A program made the position numbers and the translations under genes. Positions 45,954-54,230 of a DNA stretch of 64,000 nt are shown piece after piece. Numbering within the stretch: the first letter of the stretch is position 1; the number at the start of each line of letters is the position of its first letter. Source of the DNA: Thermus albus (GTDB lineage: Bacteria; Deinococcota; Deinococci; Deinococcales; Thermaceae); the NCBI RefSeq assembly GCF_022760855.1, contig NZ_JAKTNR010000003.1, positions 1-64,000 on the forward strand, given 5' to 3'. The notes under the pieces were generated by a model, which was not told the DNA's origin, ran no database searches, and saw nothing but the letters and a program-made list of their open reading frames with translations.

Positions 45954-45970
45954 TGACCGGTCAGTATTAT
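45954..45970 (+). promoter_or_regulatory. Palindrome next to the -10 box of the S9 peptidase gene
   Basis: TGACCGGTCA (45954-45963) is a perfect 10-bp palindrome one base before TATTAT (45965-45970), which is 6 nt from the ATG at 45977. A repressor bound there would block RNA polymerase; TGACC/GGTCA half-sites are common for TetR-type regulators. No regulator gene is adjacent. Confidence 0.55.
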
Positions 45971-45976
45971 GGGGGT

Positions 45977-47788
45977 ATGGAACCGGAAATCCTCCTTAAG
46001 CTCCGCTTCCTGTCGGACCTTACCCCTGGCCCTGAGGGCTTTCCCCTTTTCCTCCTTACCGACGTCCAGGAGGGGGACCCTCCCCGCTACCGTTCGCGGC
46101 TGGCCCTTTTTGACGGGGCCTTGCGCTTCCTCACCCAGGAGGAGGCCAAAAAGCCCCGCTATGCCCATCCTTACGTCTACTTCCTGCGCAAGGTGGGGGA
46201 GGTCCAGGAGCTTTTCCGCCTGGACCTAAGGGGTGGGGAGGCGGAGAGGCTTACGGAAACCCCGGGGGTCTTGGACTACGCCCTGGGTCCTGAAGGGGGG
46301 GTGTTTTTCCTGGCTCTGAAGGAGGCTCCCAAGCCGGGAAGCCCCCGCACGTACGAGGGATGGCCCTTTAAGTTCGATGGCCGGGGCCTCCTGCCCGAGG
46401 GGAATGTGGTCCTTTATGCCCTCGAGGGGGGTCAGAAGCAGCTTCTTCTGGACCGCTCCCCCGCTCCCAAGGAAATGGTGCCCTCCCCCGAGGGGCTTTA
46501 CCTGGTGATGGCCGAGGATGTGCAGGCCCAGGCGGAGTGGCGGGACACCCTATACCGCCTTAGGGATGGGTCGCTGGAGAAGGTTTACGGGGGCTTTGGC
46601 CCCATCTTTGCCCTGGAGTGGAGCCCGGAAGGGCTCTTCTTCCTAGGGCACGCCTTTGAGCGGGGTGGGGGTACGGAGGCCCGGCTTTACCACCTAAAGG
46701 ATGGGGAAGCCCGGGTCCTTCTTGAGGGTAGCCTACACAACTCCCTCAACTCGGATCTCCGCTTTGGCGCCCACCCCCAAGGACCCAAGTGGGGTGGGGA
46801 CGGGGTTTATGTGGTGCGCACCGAGGAGGGGATGGCCCGGCTTTACCGGGTCGGGCTAGAGGGAAAGGCTGAGGTGGTGGCCGCGGAAGGTAGCGTTCTT
46901 TCCTTCGCCATAACCGAGCGGGGCCTCTTTTTCCTTACCGAGGACTTCACCCGTCCGGCCCGCCTCGAGGGGCCCCTGGGCCTCTTTGACCCCAACGAGG
47001 GCGTTATCTCCCCCTTGGCCGAGCCCGTGTACACCGAGTGGCCAAGCCCCGAGGGGCACCGGGTTCCGGGCTGGGTGTTGCTTCCGCAAGGAGAGGGCCC
47101 CCATCCGCTGATCCTCTACATCCACGGGGGGCCCCACACCGCCTTCGGCCGGGCCCCCATGCTGGAGTTCCAGCTTTTTTGCCAGGCGGGGTATGCCGTG
47201 GCTTTTTGTAATCCTCGAGGCTCCACCGGCTACGGCCAGGACTTTGCCCTCCTGGAAGGGATGTGGGGGGAACGGGACGAGCGGGACCTCCTGGGCTTTT
47301 TGGATCACGTTCTGGCCCATTTTCCCTTGGACCCAGCCCGGGTGGGGGTGGCGGGGGGTAGCTACGGGGGGTATATGGTGAACTGGCTCACCGCCCGCCA
47401 TCCGGAGCGCTTCCGAGCGGCGGTCACCGACCGCAGCATCTGCAACTGGTTCAGCTTCTTTGGAGCCAGCGACATCGGCCCCCGCTTCACCTTCATGGAA
47501 CTTTTCGCCAAGCCCTGGGAGAGGCCCGAGGTGCTGTGGGAAAAAAGCCCCCTGCGCCACGTCCACCAGGTGAGGACGCCCACCCTGGTGGTCCACTCCG
47601 AGCAGGACCACCGCTGCCCCATAGACCAGGGGGAAACCTGGTACACCGCCCTCCTCCACCTGGGAGTAAAGACCCGGTTTTTCCGCGTGCCCGAGGAGGG
47701 GCACGAACTTTCCCGCTCCGGCAGGCCCGACCGCCGGATTGCCCGGCTCGAGGCCTACCTGGACTGGTGGCGGGAAAACCTCCAATAA
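45977..47788 (+). CDS. S9-family serine peptidase (acylaminoacyl-peptidase/prolyl oligopeptidase-like)
   Basis: 603 residues from ATG 45977. N-terminal beta-propeller (about 1-350) and a C-terminal alpha/beta hydrolase domain. Nucleophile Ser in VGVAGGSYGGYMVNW, Asp in LVVHSEQDHRCP, His in PEEGHELSRSG; oxyanion stretch LILYIHGGPHTAFG. No signal peptide, so a cytosolic oligopeptidase. TATTAT six nt upstream makes it leaderless, next to a 10-bp palindrome. Its 3' end is separated from DUF3467 by a strong bidirectional terminator. Confidence 0.93.
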   Translation: MEPEILLKLRFLSDLTPGPEGFPLFLLTDVQEGDPPRYRSRLALFDGALRFLTQEEAKKPRYAHPYVYFLRKVGEVQELFRLDLRGGEAERLTETPGVLDYALGPEGGVFFLALKEAPKPGSPRTYEGWPFKFDGRGLLPEGNVVLYALEGGQKQLLLDRSPAPKEMVPSPEGLYLVMAEDVQAQAEWRDTLYRLRDGSLEKVYGGFGPIFALEWSPEGLFFLGHAFERGGGTEARLYHLKDGEARVLLEGSLHNSLNSDLRFGAHPQGPKWGGDGVYVVRTEEGMARLYRVGLEGKAEVVAAEGSVLSFAITERGLFFLTEDFTRPARLEGPLGLFDPNEGVISPLAEPVYTEWPSPEGHRVPGWVLLPQGEGPHPLILYIHGGPHTAFGRAPMLEFQLFCQAGYAVAFCNPRGSTGYGQDFALLEGMWGERDERDLLGFLDHVLAHFPLDPARVGVAGGSYGGYMVNWLTARHPERFRAAVTDRSICNWFSFFGASDIGPRFTFMELFAKPWERPEVLWEKSPLRHVHQVRTPTLVVHSEQDHRCPIDQGETWYTALLHLGVKTRFFRVPEEGHELSRSGRPDRRIARLEAYLDWWRENLQ

Positions 47789-47824
47789 GGATCCCCACCT
47801 GGGCGGAAACCCGGGTGGGGGTCC
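47789..47824. terminator. Bidirectional terminator between S9 peptidase and DUF3467
   Basis: A 15-bp stem (two G-U wobbles) of GGATCCCCACCTGGG (47789-47803) with CCCGGGTGGGGGTCC (47810-47824) and a CGGAAA loop, starting immediately at the stop of the S9 gene and ending just before the DUF3467 stop. It serves both convergent genes. Confidence 0.8.
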
Positions 47825-47838
47825 CGTGGCCCTGATCC

Positions 47839-48105
47839 CTAGGCTTGGCTTTCCGCCACCGGCTCAGGGATGGGGCCGAAGGTTTCCTCGTACCGGGCCA
47901 CGTTTTCCGCCAGGCTCCGGAGAAGGGCCTTGGCGTGCTGCGGGCTGGTGATCACCCGGCTCACCACTATGGCCCCCCCCTGGGGTTGCAGCAGGGCGAA
48001 GTCCAGGATGAACTCGTTCTTGGTGTGGGCGATGAGGGCCAGGTTGGTGTACCGGCCCAGGGCGATGTCCTTGTCGATTTGGATATCCAGCTTTAGCTCG
48101 CTCAT
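47839..48105 (-). CDS. DUF3467 family protein
   Basis: 88 residues: KLDIQIDKDIALGRYTNLALIAHTKNEFILDFALLQPQGG, VVSRVITSPQHAKALLRSLAENVARYEETFGPI, the full pattern of DUF3467. Function unknown. It overlaps the upstream Roadblock gene by 4 nt and ends the cluster of three Roadblock genes, so a shared function with them is plausible. Confidence 0.85.
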   Translation of the reverse strand: MSELKLDIQIDKDIALGRYTNLALIAHTKNEFILDFALLQPQGGAIVVSRVITSPQHAKALLRSLAENVARYEETFGPIPEPVAESQA

Positions 48106-48452
48106 CTAAGCGCCTCCTCTAGCTTGGGCACGGCCCTTTTCAAGGCCAGACGTACCCGTCCCAGGCTGCGCACGCTGTCCAGGAGAAGGAGCAGGTGGTA
48201 GCCGGGAAGGGGCACCAAAAGCAAGGCCCCCTCAGGGTACTCTACCATGACCTCCTCCACCCCTTCCTGGCCCAGGGTCTGGGCCAAGGCCTTGGCGGTC
48301 CCCAGGACCGTGGCGGCCCGGGCGGAGAGAAGGCTGGCCTCCGGGGCTTCCGCCTCCCGGGCCTCTTCTACTACAAACCCATCCTCACTGAGAAGGGCGG
48401 CTACCCGTACGCCCCGGGTGGTTTTGAGTTCCTGTAGGACTTCCTCCACCAT
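48102..48452 (-). CDS. Roadblock/LC7-domain protein (copy 3)
   Basis: 116 residues of Roadblock/LC7 fold: EEVLQELKTTRGVRVAALLSEDGFVVEEA, then ARAATVLGTAKALAQTLGQEGVEEVMVEYPEGALLLVPL, and LLLLLDSVRSLGRVRLALKRAVPKLEEAL. Roadblock proteins regulate small GTPases such as MglA. It overlaps DUF3467 by 4 nt and starts 16 nt after copy 2. No GTPase gene is visible in the window. Confidence 0.87.
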   Translation of the reverse strand: MVEEVLQELKTTRGVRVAALLSEDGFVVEEAREAEAPEASLLSARAATVLGTAKALAQTLGQEGVEEVMVEYPEGALLLVPLPGYHLLLLLDSVRSLGRVRLALKRAVPKLEEALR

Positions 48453-48468
48453 GCCTCCTTATACCCGC

Positions 48469-48798
48469 TCAGAGGTTCTGCACCCTAAGGGCGATGCGGG
48501 AAAGCTCCTGGCCGATGGCCTTGCGGTCCATGCCCCGCTCCACCACCGCCCCCAGGACGTACTCCCCTACCCGTAGGGCCAGGATCTCGTGGGTGTCCGT
48601 GGCCAAGGTGAACCGGCGCACTTCTCCAAAGAGGGCCTCCGCCAAGGGGGTCATGTGGCGCACCAGGGAGGCCAGCTCCGCCGCCAGGACCTCGGCCGGG
48701 GGGTGGCCCCGGCCTAGGGCCTCTATGACCAGGCCGTCCAAGCCCGTAAGCACCGCCCGCTTGACGCCAAAGGGCGCCAGGCTTTCTAGGTAAGCCAT
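48469..48798 (-). CDS. Roadblock/LC7-domain protein (copy 2)
   Basis: 109 residues: MAYLESLAPFGVKRAVLTGLDGLVIEALG at the N terminus, LAAELASLVRHMTPLAEALFGEVRRFTLATDTHEILAL in the centre, YVLGAVVERGMDRKAIGQELSRIA at the end. The sheet-forming pattern LTGLDGLVIEA is the family hallmark. It overlaps copy 1 by 13 nt. Confidence 0.85.
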   Translation of the reverse strand: MAYLESLAPFGVKRAVLTGLDGLVIEALGRGHPPAEVLAAELASLVRHMTPLAEALFGEVRRFTLATDTHEILALRVGEYVLGAVVERGMDRKAIGQELSRIALRVQNL

Positions 48799-49196
48799 CC
48801 TGCCACCTCCGCCAGCTTTTCCGCGGCTTTGGCCGTTTGCAAGCGCGCCTGGCCCAGGTTGGCCTCCGGCTGCATCAGGAGAAGGAGAAAGAGTTCCTCG
48901 TGATGTTCCCCTCGGGGAAGGGCACCTTGAGGTCTTGGGTTGGCTTTGCGCACCATCTGGGCGTAGCCTACCACGGGGTGGCCCCCTACCAGGAGCTCCT
49001 GCACCCGAGGGGTGCCCAAACTTCCGGCGTAAGCGGCCTTGGCCTGGCGCAGGAGGGCGGCATGTTCGGCCACGGCCGCCTCCAGGTCCACCCGCTTACG
49101 CCGCACCCCCTCCACCAGAAGGCCATCCAGGGTGCCGATGGCCGCGGCAAAAGCCCCTTCTACTTGGTCCAAGAGGTGGTGCAAAACCTCCTCCAT
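48786..49196 (-). CDS. Roadblock/LC7-domain protein (copy 1)
   Basis: 136 residues: VLHHLLDQVEGAFAAAIGTLDGLLVEGV, AAVAEHAALLRQAKAAYAGSL, VVGYAQMVRKANPRP, LLLLMQPEANLGQARLQTAKAAEKLAEVAG. It is longer than copies 2 and 3 and opens the cluster. TATAAG (minus strand; CTTATA at 49203-49208) lies 6 nt before the ATG, a leaderless promoter for all four genes. Confidence 0.8.
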   Translation of the reverse strand: MEEVLHHLLDQVEGAFAAAIGTLDGLLVEGVRRKRVDLEAAVAEHAALLRQAKAAYAGSLGTPRVQELLVGGHPVVGYAQMVRKANPRPQGALPRGEHHEELFLLLLMQPEANLGQARLQTAKAAEKLAEVAGWLT

Positions 49197-49202
49197 ACTG
49201 CC

Positions 49203-49208
49203 CTTATA
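49203..49208 (-). promoter_or_regulatory. Leaderless -10 box of the Roadblock cluster
   Basis: TATAAG on the minus strand, 6 nt before the ATG of copy 1. The surrounding 20 bp are AT-rich (ATGGTAAAAACGTTATAAG), unlike the neighbouring DNA. Confidence 0.6.
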
Positions 49209-49262
49209 ACGTTTTTACCATGCCGTTCTTCACGTTCCTCCGAAAAGAGGCAAAAGATGGGC

Positions 49263-49288
49263 CCCACCCTGGTGCAAACCAGGTTGGG
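49263..49288 (-). terminator. Hairpin terminator after recR
   Basis: CCTGGT (49268-49273) and ACCAGG (49278-49283) with a GCAA loop, extended by CCCA/TGGG around one mismatch (49263-49288). On the minus strand it is followed by TCTTTTGCCTCTTTT, so transcription from recR should end here before the Roadblock promoter. Confidence 0.6.
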
Positions 49289-49294
49289 ATGGTC

Positions 49295-49879
49295 CTACAG
49301 GGCCTTCCTCCCCTCCAGGGCCCGGCCTAAGGTTACCTCGTCCACGTACTCCAGGCTTCCCCCCACGGGAAGGCCGTAGGCCAGGCGGCTGGCCTTGACC
49401 CCCCGGCGCTTGAGCTCCTCCGCCAGGTATAGGGCCGTGGCCTCCCCCTCCACGGTCATGGAGGTGGCCAGGACCACCTCCTCCACCCCTGGGAGCCTGG
49501 GCCAGAGGCTTTCCAGGTTGAGCTCCCTTGGCCCCACCCCTTCTAAGGGGTTCAGGGCCCCGCCCAGCACGTGGTAAAGCCCTTGGAACTCGCCGCTCCT
49601 TTCCAGGGCATAGAGGTCGGAAACCGTTTCCACCACGGCGATCACCGACCGGTCCCTCCCCTCGTCCTGGCAGATGGGGCAAAGTTCCCCTTCCGCCAGG
49701 TTGCCGCAGACCCGGCAGACGCCCAAGGCCTTGAGCCCGGCCAAGGCCCTTTCCAGTTCCTCAGCCTCCTCTCGGTGGAAGGCCAGATGGAGGGAAAGCT
49801 TCTGGGCGGTTTTGGGGCCGATTCCCGGCAGGCGGGAGAGGGCGCGGGTGAGCTTGAGGAGGCTTTCCGGGTACCGCAT
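49295..49879 (-). CDS. recR: Recombination protein RecR
   Basis: 194 residues. Helix-hairpin-helix LSRLPGIGPKTAQKLSLHL, four-Cys zinc finger CRVCG and CPICQD, then a Toprim domain (VIAVVETVSDLYALE, VVLATSMTVEGEATALYLAEEL) and a Walker B-like tail. RecFOR pathway: loads RecA on gaps. Starts 1 nt after the ybaB stop, so the two are coupled as in most bacteria. Confidence 0.96.
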   Translation of the reverse strand: MRYPESLLKLTRALSRLPGIGPKTAQKLSLHLAFHREEAEELERALAGLKALGVCRVCGNLAEGELCPICQDEGRDRSVIAVVETVSDLYALERSGEFQGLYHVLGGALNPLEGVGPRELNLESLWPRLPGVEEVVLATSMTVEGEATALYLAEELKRRGVKASRLAYGLPVGGSLEYVDEVTLGRALEGRKAL

Positions 49880-49880
49880 C

Positions 49881-50198
49881 CTAGAAAAGCTTGCCCAGCA
49901 CCTGGCCCACGCCCCCCAGCTCCCGGGCCATCTCCTTTTCCGAAAGCTCGTGGGCCTTCTTCTGGGCGTCCTGGATGGCCACCAGGAGGAGGTCCTCCAG
50001 GCCCTCGAGGTCCTCCTGGAAGGCGGTGAGCACCTCGGGCTTCAGGCGGACGGCCAGGATCCTGCCGTGGCCGTTGGCCTCCACCTCCACCAGGCCCTGG
50101 GCCGTGCCCACCACGGTCATGGTTTCTAGCCTCTCTTGCACCTCAGCGGCCTTTTTCTGGGCCTTTTGCGCTTCCTTCAAGAGCTTCTGCAGGTTCAT
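49881..50198 (-). CDS. YbaB/EbfC nucleoid-associated protein
   Basis: 105 residues from ATG 50198; longer in-frame starts run into hemB and are rejected. [24 protein letters not shown] is the coiled N terminus, and [28 protein letters not shown] the conserved sheet. The family binds DNA as tweezer-like dimers and pairs with recR. GGAGGAGGGAG precedes the ATG, and TATACT (minus strand, 50214-50219) is 15 nt upstream. Confidence 0.93.
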   Translation of the reverse strand: MNLQKLLKEAQKAQKKAAEVQERLETMTVVGTAQGLVEVEANGHGRILAVRLKPEVLTAFQEDLEGLEDLLLVAIQDAQKKAHELSEKEMARELGGVGQVLGKLF

Positions 50199-50213
50199 GC
50201 TCCCTCCTCCCTG

Positions 50214-50221
50214 AGTATAGT
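50214..50221. promoter_or_regulatory. Overlapping divergent -10 boxes (ybaB / hemB)
   Basis: Minus strand TATACT (50214-50219) for ybaB-recR and plus strand TATAGT (50216-50221) for hemB overlap by 4 bp. hemB would be leaderless (7 nt to ATG 50229), while ybaB keeps a short leader with a ribosome site. Confidence 0.65.
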
Positions 50222-50228
50222 GGAAGGC

Positions 50229-51203
50229 ATGGAGCGCCCAAGAAGGCTTCGTTCCCCCCTTCTCCGCCCTTTGGTGGCGGAGGTGGAGCTTTCCCCTAGG
50301 CACCTGATCCTGCCGGTCTTCGTCAAGGAAGGCGGGGAGCCGGAGGAGGTTTCCTCCATGCCCGGGGTCTTCCGCCACCCCCTGGGCCACCTGCCCCGCC
50401 TGGGGGAGGAGGTGCTTAAGGCAGGCCTGGGAGGGGTTATCCTCTTCGGCGTCTTGCCGGAGGAGGAAAAGGATGCCTTGGGGCACGGGGCGTATGCGGA
50501 GGAGGGGATCGTTCAGCGGGCCATCCGCCTTTTGAAGCGGGAGCTTCCGGAACTTTTGGTCATGGCCGACACCTGCCTTTGCGAGTACACGGACCACGGG
50601 CACTGCGGGGTGGTGCGGGAGGGCCCTTTAGGGTTTTATGTGGACAACGATGCCACCTTAGAGCTTCTGGCCAAGACCGCCCTTTCCCAGGCCCAGGCGG
50701 GGGCGGATGTGGTGGCCCCCAGCTCCATGATGGACGGCCAGGTTAGGGCCATCCGGGAGGCCTTGGACCGGGGGGGTTTTGCCCATGTGCCCATCCTCTC
50801 CTATGCGGTCAAATACGCTTCCGCCTTCTATGGTCCCTTCCGCGAGGCGGCAGGGAGCACCCCCCAGTTTGGGGACCGCACCGGGTACCAGATGGACCCG
50901 AGGGCAGGGCTTTGGGATGCCTTGAGGGAGGCGCATCTGGACGACCTCGAGGGGGCCGACATGCTCATGGTCAAGCCTGCCCTGCCCTATCTGGATGTGC
51001 TCTTTGCCCTTAAAGGCCGCTTCCATAAGCCCCTTTTCGCCTACCAGGTGTCCGGGGAGTACGCCATGCTGAAGGCGGCAAGCCAGAAGGGCTTTTTGGA
51101 CGAGAAGAGGGCGGTTTTGGAAAGCCTTTACGCCTTAAGGCGGGCCGGGGCCCAGGGGATCCTCACCTACTACGCCCTGGAGGTGGCCCGGTGGCTTCGC
51201 TAA
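50229..51203 (+). CDS. hemB: Delta-aminolevulinic acid dehydratase (porphobilinogen synthase)
   Basis: 324 residues from ATG 50229. Catalytic Lys residues lie in [17 protein letters not shown] and [10 protein letters not shown]; the metal site reads [13 protein letters not shown], a Cys-rich (zinc) type. It condenses two ALA to porphobilinogen, between HemA/HemL and HemD. hemA and hemD are 28-30 kb away, so haem genes are split into at least two groups. Convergent with the MFS gene (7-nt gap). Confidence 0.96.
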   Translation: MERPRRLRSPLLRPLVAEVELSPRHLILPVFVKEGGEPEEVSSMPGVFRHPLGHLPRLGEEVLKAGLGGVILFGVLPEEEKDALGHGAYAEEGIVQRAIRLLKRELPELLVMADTCLCEYTDHGHCGVVREGPLGFYVDNDATLELLAKTALSQAQAGADVVAPSSMMDGQVRAIREALDRGGFAHVPILSYAVKYASAFYGPFREAAGSTPQFGDRTGYQMDPRAGLWDALREAHLDDLEGADMLMVKPALPYLDVLFALKGRFHKPLFAYQVSGEYAMLKAASQKGFLDEKRAVLESLYALRRAGAQGILTYYALEVARWLR

Positions 51204-51210
51204 CCCGCGG

Positions 51211-52416
51211 TTATGCCTCGGGGGACCGCTGGGCCTCCTGGGGTGCAGGGATACCCCCGGTGAGAAGGGTGTAGCCCGCCGCCAGGCTCACCAGGCTCCC
51301 GGCCAAGAGGAAGACCGCGGGGGCTCCTATGGGGCCTTCCAAGGCCCCGCCCCACATGGTGCCGAGAAGCACGGCCGCGTTCATCACCGCACCGAAGGCG
51401 GCGAAGATCCGCCCCCGCATTTCCTGAGGGGTGTTGAGCTGCAGGATGGAGCGGGCGGGGACGATGAAGGCCATGTTGAGAAAGCCGCTTACGAAGAAGG
51501 CCAGGAGCACCCAGGCAAAGAAAGGGAAAGCCCCGATGGAGGCCTCAAAAAGGCCAAAGAGGAGGAGCCCCAGGAGGAAGAGCCGTTCCCTGGGGATGCG
51601 CCTGAGGAGGTAGGGTATGGCGAGCCCCCCTAAGATGGCCCCCAAGGCCATGGCGGCCTCCATGAAGCCAAACCCCGCCGAGCCCACCCCAAGCCACTTG
51701 ATGGCCAGCACCACCCCCAAGGCGGTTTCCACAGAACCGAAAGCCGCGGCCACGAACAGGGTGCCCACCGCCCGGCGGAGGGCGGGGTGGCCCACCAGGT
51801 GGCCGATGCCCTCCTTCACCCGGGCGAAAAAGGCGGCTTTGGGAAGCCTTTGGGGCCTCAGGGAAGGGAGGCCCATCAGGATGAGCCCTGAGGCCAGGTA
51901 GGTGGCAGCATTCAGATAAAAGGCGAAAGCCGGACCTATAGCGGCCACCAGTACCCCGGCGGCCCCCACGAAGAGCACCTCGGAAAGGCGGTCCGCCAGG
52001 AGGACCAGGCTGTTGGCCTCGTCCACCTCCTCCTTGGGCACCAGGTCGGGGACCACGGCGTTTTGGATGGGGTCGTGGAGGTCCCGTAGTAGCTCTATCA
52101 GGAGGACCAAAAGGAGGAGTAGAGGCAAGCTTTTGGCTCCCAAAAGGGGAATGAGGGCTACCAGGGGGGCCCTCAGGAGGTCGGACCAGACCAGAAGCCG
52201 CTTACGGTCCTGGGTGTCGGCCCACGCGGAAAGGAGGGGGGAAAAGAGCACGGTGCCCAAAAGCTGGACCCCCAGGACCAAGGAGACCCAGATGGCCTTT
52301 TCCGTAAGCAGGTAGACCAGCACCAGAAGGGCTACCCTATGGATCTTGCTTCCCGCCTGGGAAACCAGATAGGAGAGGATCAGGCGGGCGAAGGCCTTGT
52401 GTCGTAAAGTTTTCAT
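51211..52416 (-). CDS. MFS transporter (12-TM, drug/siderophore efflux-like)
   Basis: 401 residues with 12 predicted membrane segments. The MFS loop 2-3 motif appears as SAWADTQDRKRLLVWSDLLRA, and QNAVVPDLVPKEEVDEANSL is typical of the EntS/MFS_3 group. C-terminal half: NTPQEMRGRIFAAFGAVMNAA. Efflux of a drug or siderophore is inferred from the group only. TATACT about 23 nt upstream and a GAAGGGGG ribosome site define the start ATG at 52416. Confidence 0.88.
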   Translation of the reverse strand: MKTLRHKAFARLILSYLVSQAGSKIHRVALLVLVYLLTEKAIWVSLVLGVQLLGTVLFSPLLSAWADTQDRKRLLVWSDLLRAPLVALIPLLGAKSLPLLLLLVLLIELLRDLHDPIQNAVVPDLVPKEEVDEANSLVLLADRLSEVLFVGAAGVLVAAIGPAFAFYLNAATYLASGLILMGLPSLRPQRLPKAAFFARVKEGIGHLVGHPALRRAVGTLFVAAAFGSVETALGVVLAIKWLGVGSAGFGFMEAAMALGAILGGLAIPYLLRRIPRERLFLLGLLLFGLFEASIGAFPFFAWVLLAFFVSGFLNMAFIVPARSILQLNTPQEMRGRIFAAFGAVMNAAVLLGTMWGGALEGPIGAPAVFLLAGSLVSLAAGYTLLTGGIPAPQEAQRSPEA

Positions 52417-52458
52417 AAAACCCCCTTCGCCGGGGAGTATACCAGGAAGGCCTCTCGG

Positions 52459-54207
52459 TCAAGGGTTATCCATCACCAGGTAGCCTAGCCGCCTGCCCTC
52501 CCGGGCCAGGACCAGGGTGCCCTCGGGCAGAGGGTAGACTAGGAGGTCTTTAAGCCTGCGGGGTACCTCGCCCGCCCGGCCCACGTAGACGGTGTCTTCC
52601 GAGCTTTCCCCCAGAGGGGAGCCCATCCGGGGCCGGAGGGAAACGAGGTTCTGCCCGACCCTTAGCGTCAGGGGCTCCGTCCCTAGGGTTAGAAGACGTA
52701 CCTCTTGCCCTAGGGTTTCCCGGGTGGGGGGACGGCGGCTTAAGTGCTCCCTTAGGGCCTCCGCCAGGACCAGGGCTTTTCCCTCGCATCCCATGGCCTG
52801 GCCCACCTCCTTGAGAAGGGGCGTGGGATCGGCGGGTCCCAATCGCTTTAGGGTTAGTTCCAAGACCTTTCGGGCGAAGTCCTGCAGGGCATCGGGGGGG
52901 GCTTGGCGGTACTTTTCCGCCAGTTCGGGGCCAAAGGCCTGGGGGCTAAACTCCCCCTTAAGGCGGGCGGAGAGGGCCCGGAGGAGGCGTAGGTAGGCGT
53001 AGTCCTGGGTGGGATCCAGCAAAAGAGCCAGCACCCGCCCTTCGGAGAGGAGTTCGTAAAGCCTTAGCCCGCTTCGGGCCTCGAGCCTCAGGTGGAGCAG
53101 GTTTCCTTCCCGCACCGCCAGGACCTCGAGGTCCTCCCAGGGGATCACCAAGGTGTCCTCCAGGATGTGGTCCTCGCCTGCCATCCCTAAGTGCCAGCTA
53201 CCCTCCACCTGGCTTAGGGTGAGGGTGAGGGGGCCCAAGGTGATGCGGCCAGGCTTCAGGGGCAGGGTGAGAAGGCTTTCTTCCCCCTGGCCGGGCTCGG
53301 GGACCTTGGGCCAAGGGGTTTCCCCCTGGGGCGCAGGGAGGAGCTGGAGAAGGGAGAGCACCTTTTCCATCGCCACGTGGAAGCGGCGCCTTTCGTCCTC
53401 CAGGAGGAGTTCCCGCCGCCTTTCCTCCTGGGCTTCCCTCCGGAGGCGCTCCTCCAGGCGGGCGATCTCCTGGGCGCTGGCCCCTATGCGCTTGGCTTCC
53501 TCCAGGGCTTTTTTCAAGGGCAGGAGGTCCCGCCTGGGAGGAAGGCCATAGGCATCCTCCCACTCCAGGATGCGGTTCAGGAAGCGGCGGATATAGGTGC
53601 GGGCTTCCTCGGGGGGCAAGGGGAGGTCTTGGGGAAGGCGCAGGGCGGTTTCCAAAAACTCCAGCACTAAGGCCTCGGCCACCTTGGGGTCCTCGAGGTC
53701 CATGAGGCTGTCGGAAAGAGAGGGGATGGGGTGGGTGGGGTGGAAGCGGGAGAGGTTGAAGTCCCGCTTGAAGGTTTCCTTCTCCCGGTAATCCAGGTAG
53801 TTTTGCAAGAAGGCATGGATGAGCCTTAGTTCCTCCCGTCTGCCGGTGAGAAATTCCTTGGCCCGGGCCCTCACCTCCCGTGCCGTCAAGAGGCGCCAGA
53901 CCTTTAAGGCCATGGCCCGCAAGGGGGAGGTATCCTGGCTGGGTTCCTCGGGGGTTTCCGGTATGGCGATGGGAAGGTCCAGGGGAAGGGTTTCCCCGGG
54001 CTGGGGAGGGCTTTGGCTTGGCCGCAAGGCCCTAAAACGGGCATCGGCCTGGCGGAAACGTTTGGCCAGGGCGCCGGGCAGGCGGGACTGGATCAGGAAG
54101 GCCCGGAGTGCCAAAAGGGCCTTCTTGCCCCCCTTGGGGGTGCGCCCTGACACCAGGTCCTCCACCCGGTACTCGTAAAGGTCCACCAGGTCGGCCAGGT
54201 GTTCCAC
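52459..54207 (-). CDS. Large protein of unknown function (582 aa) paired with the PP2C/kinase island
   Basis: 582 residues from GTG 54207, no family recognised. Visible parts: an N-terminal helical region with a basic KRFRQADARFRAL stretch, a Pro/Glu linker (about 70-95), helical blocks to about 250, a charged coiled-coil-like segment (KALEEAKRIGASAQEIARLEERLRR, about 235-285), a beta-rich middle (about 310-390), a helical part, and a beta-rich C-terminal module (about 495-582). No signal or membrane segment, so cytosolic. The TAGGAT box of its leaderless start overlaps the TATAAT box of the divergent PP2C gene, which suggests linked regulation. Confidence 0.7.
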   Translation of the reverse strand: MEHLADLVDLYEYRVEDLVSGRTPKGGKKALLALRAFLIQSRLPGALAKRFRQADARFRALRPSQSPPQPGETLPLDLPIAIPETPEEPSQDTSPLRAMALKVWRLLTAREVRARAKEFLTGRREELRLIHAFLQNYLDYREKETFKRDFNLSRFHPTHPIPSLSDSLMDLEDPKVAEALVLEFLETALRLPQDLPLPPEEARTYIRRFLNRILEWEDAYGLPPRRDLLPLKKALEEAKRIGASAQEIARLEERLRREAQEERRRELLLEDERRRFHVAMEKVLSLLQLLPAPQGETPWPKVPEPGQGEESLLTLPLKPGRITLGPLTLTLSQVEGSWHLGMAGEDHILEDTLVIPWEDLEVLAVREGNLLHLRLEARSGLRLYELLSEGRVLALLLDPTQDYAYLRLLRALSARLKGEFSPQAFGPELAEKYRQAPPDALQDFARKVLELTLKRLGPADPTPLLKEVGQAMGCEGKALVLAEALREHLSRRPPTRETLGQEVRLLTLGTEPLTLRVGQNLVSLRPRMGSPLGESSEDTVYVGRAGEVPRRLKDLLVYPLPEGTLVLAREGRRLGYLVMDNP

Positions 54208-54213
54208 CCCTTC

Positions 54214-54223
54214 ATCCTATAAT
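54214..54223. promoter_or_regulatory. Overlapping divergent -10 boxes (582-aa protein / PP2C)
   Basis: Minus strand TAGGAT (54214-54219) ends 6 nt before GTG 54207. Plus strand TATAAT (54218-54223) ends 7 nt before ATG 54231. The boxes share 2 bp and the start codons are 23 bp apart, so only one direction can be initiated at a time. Confidence 0.65.
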
Positions 54224-54230
54224 GGGTCCG

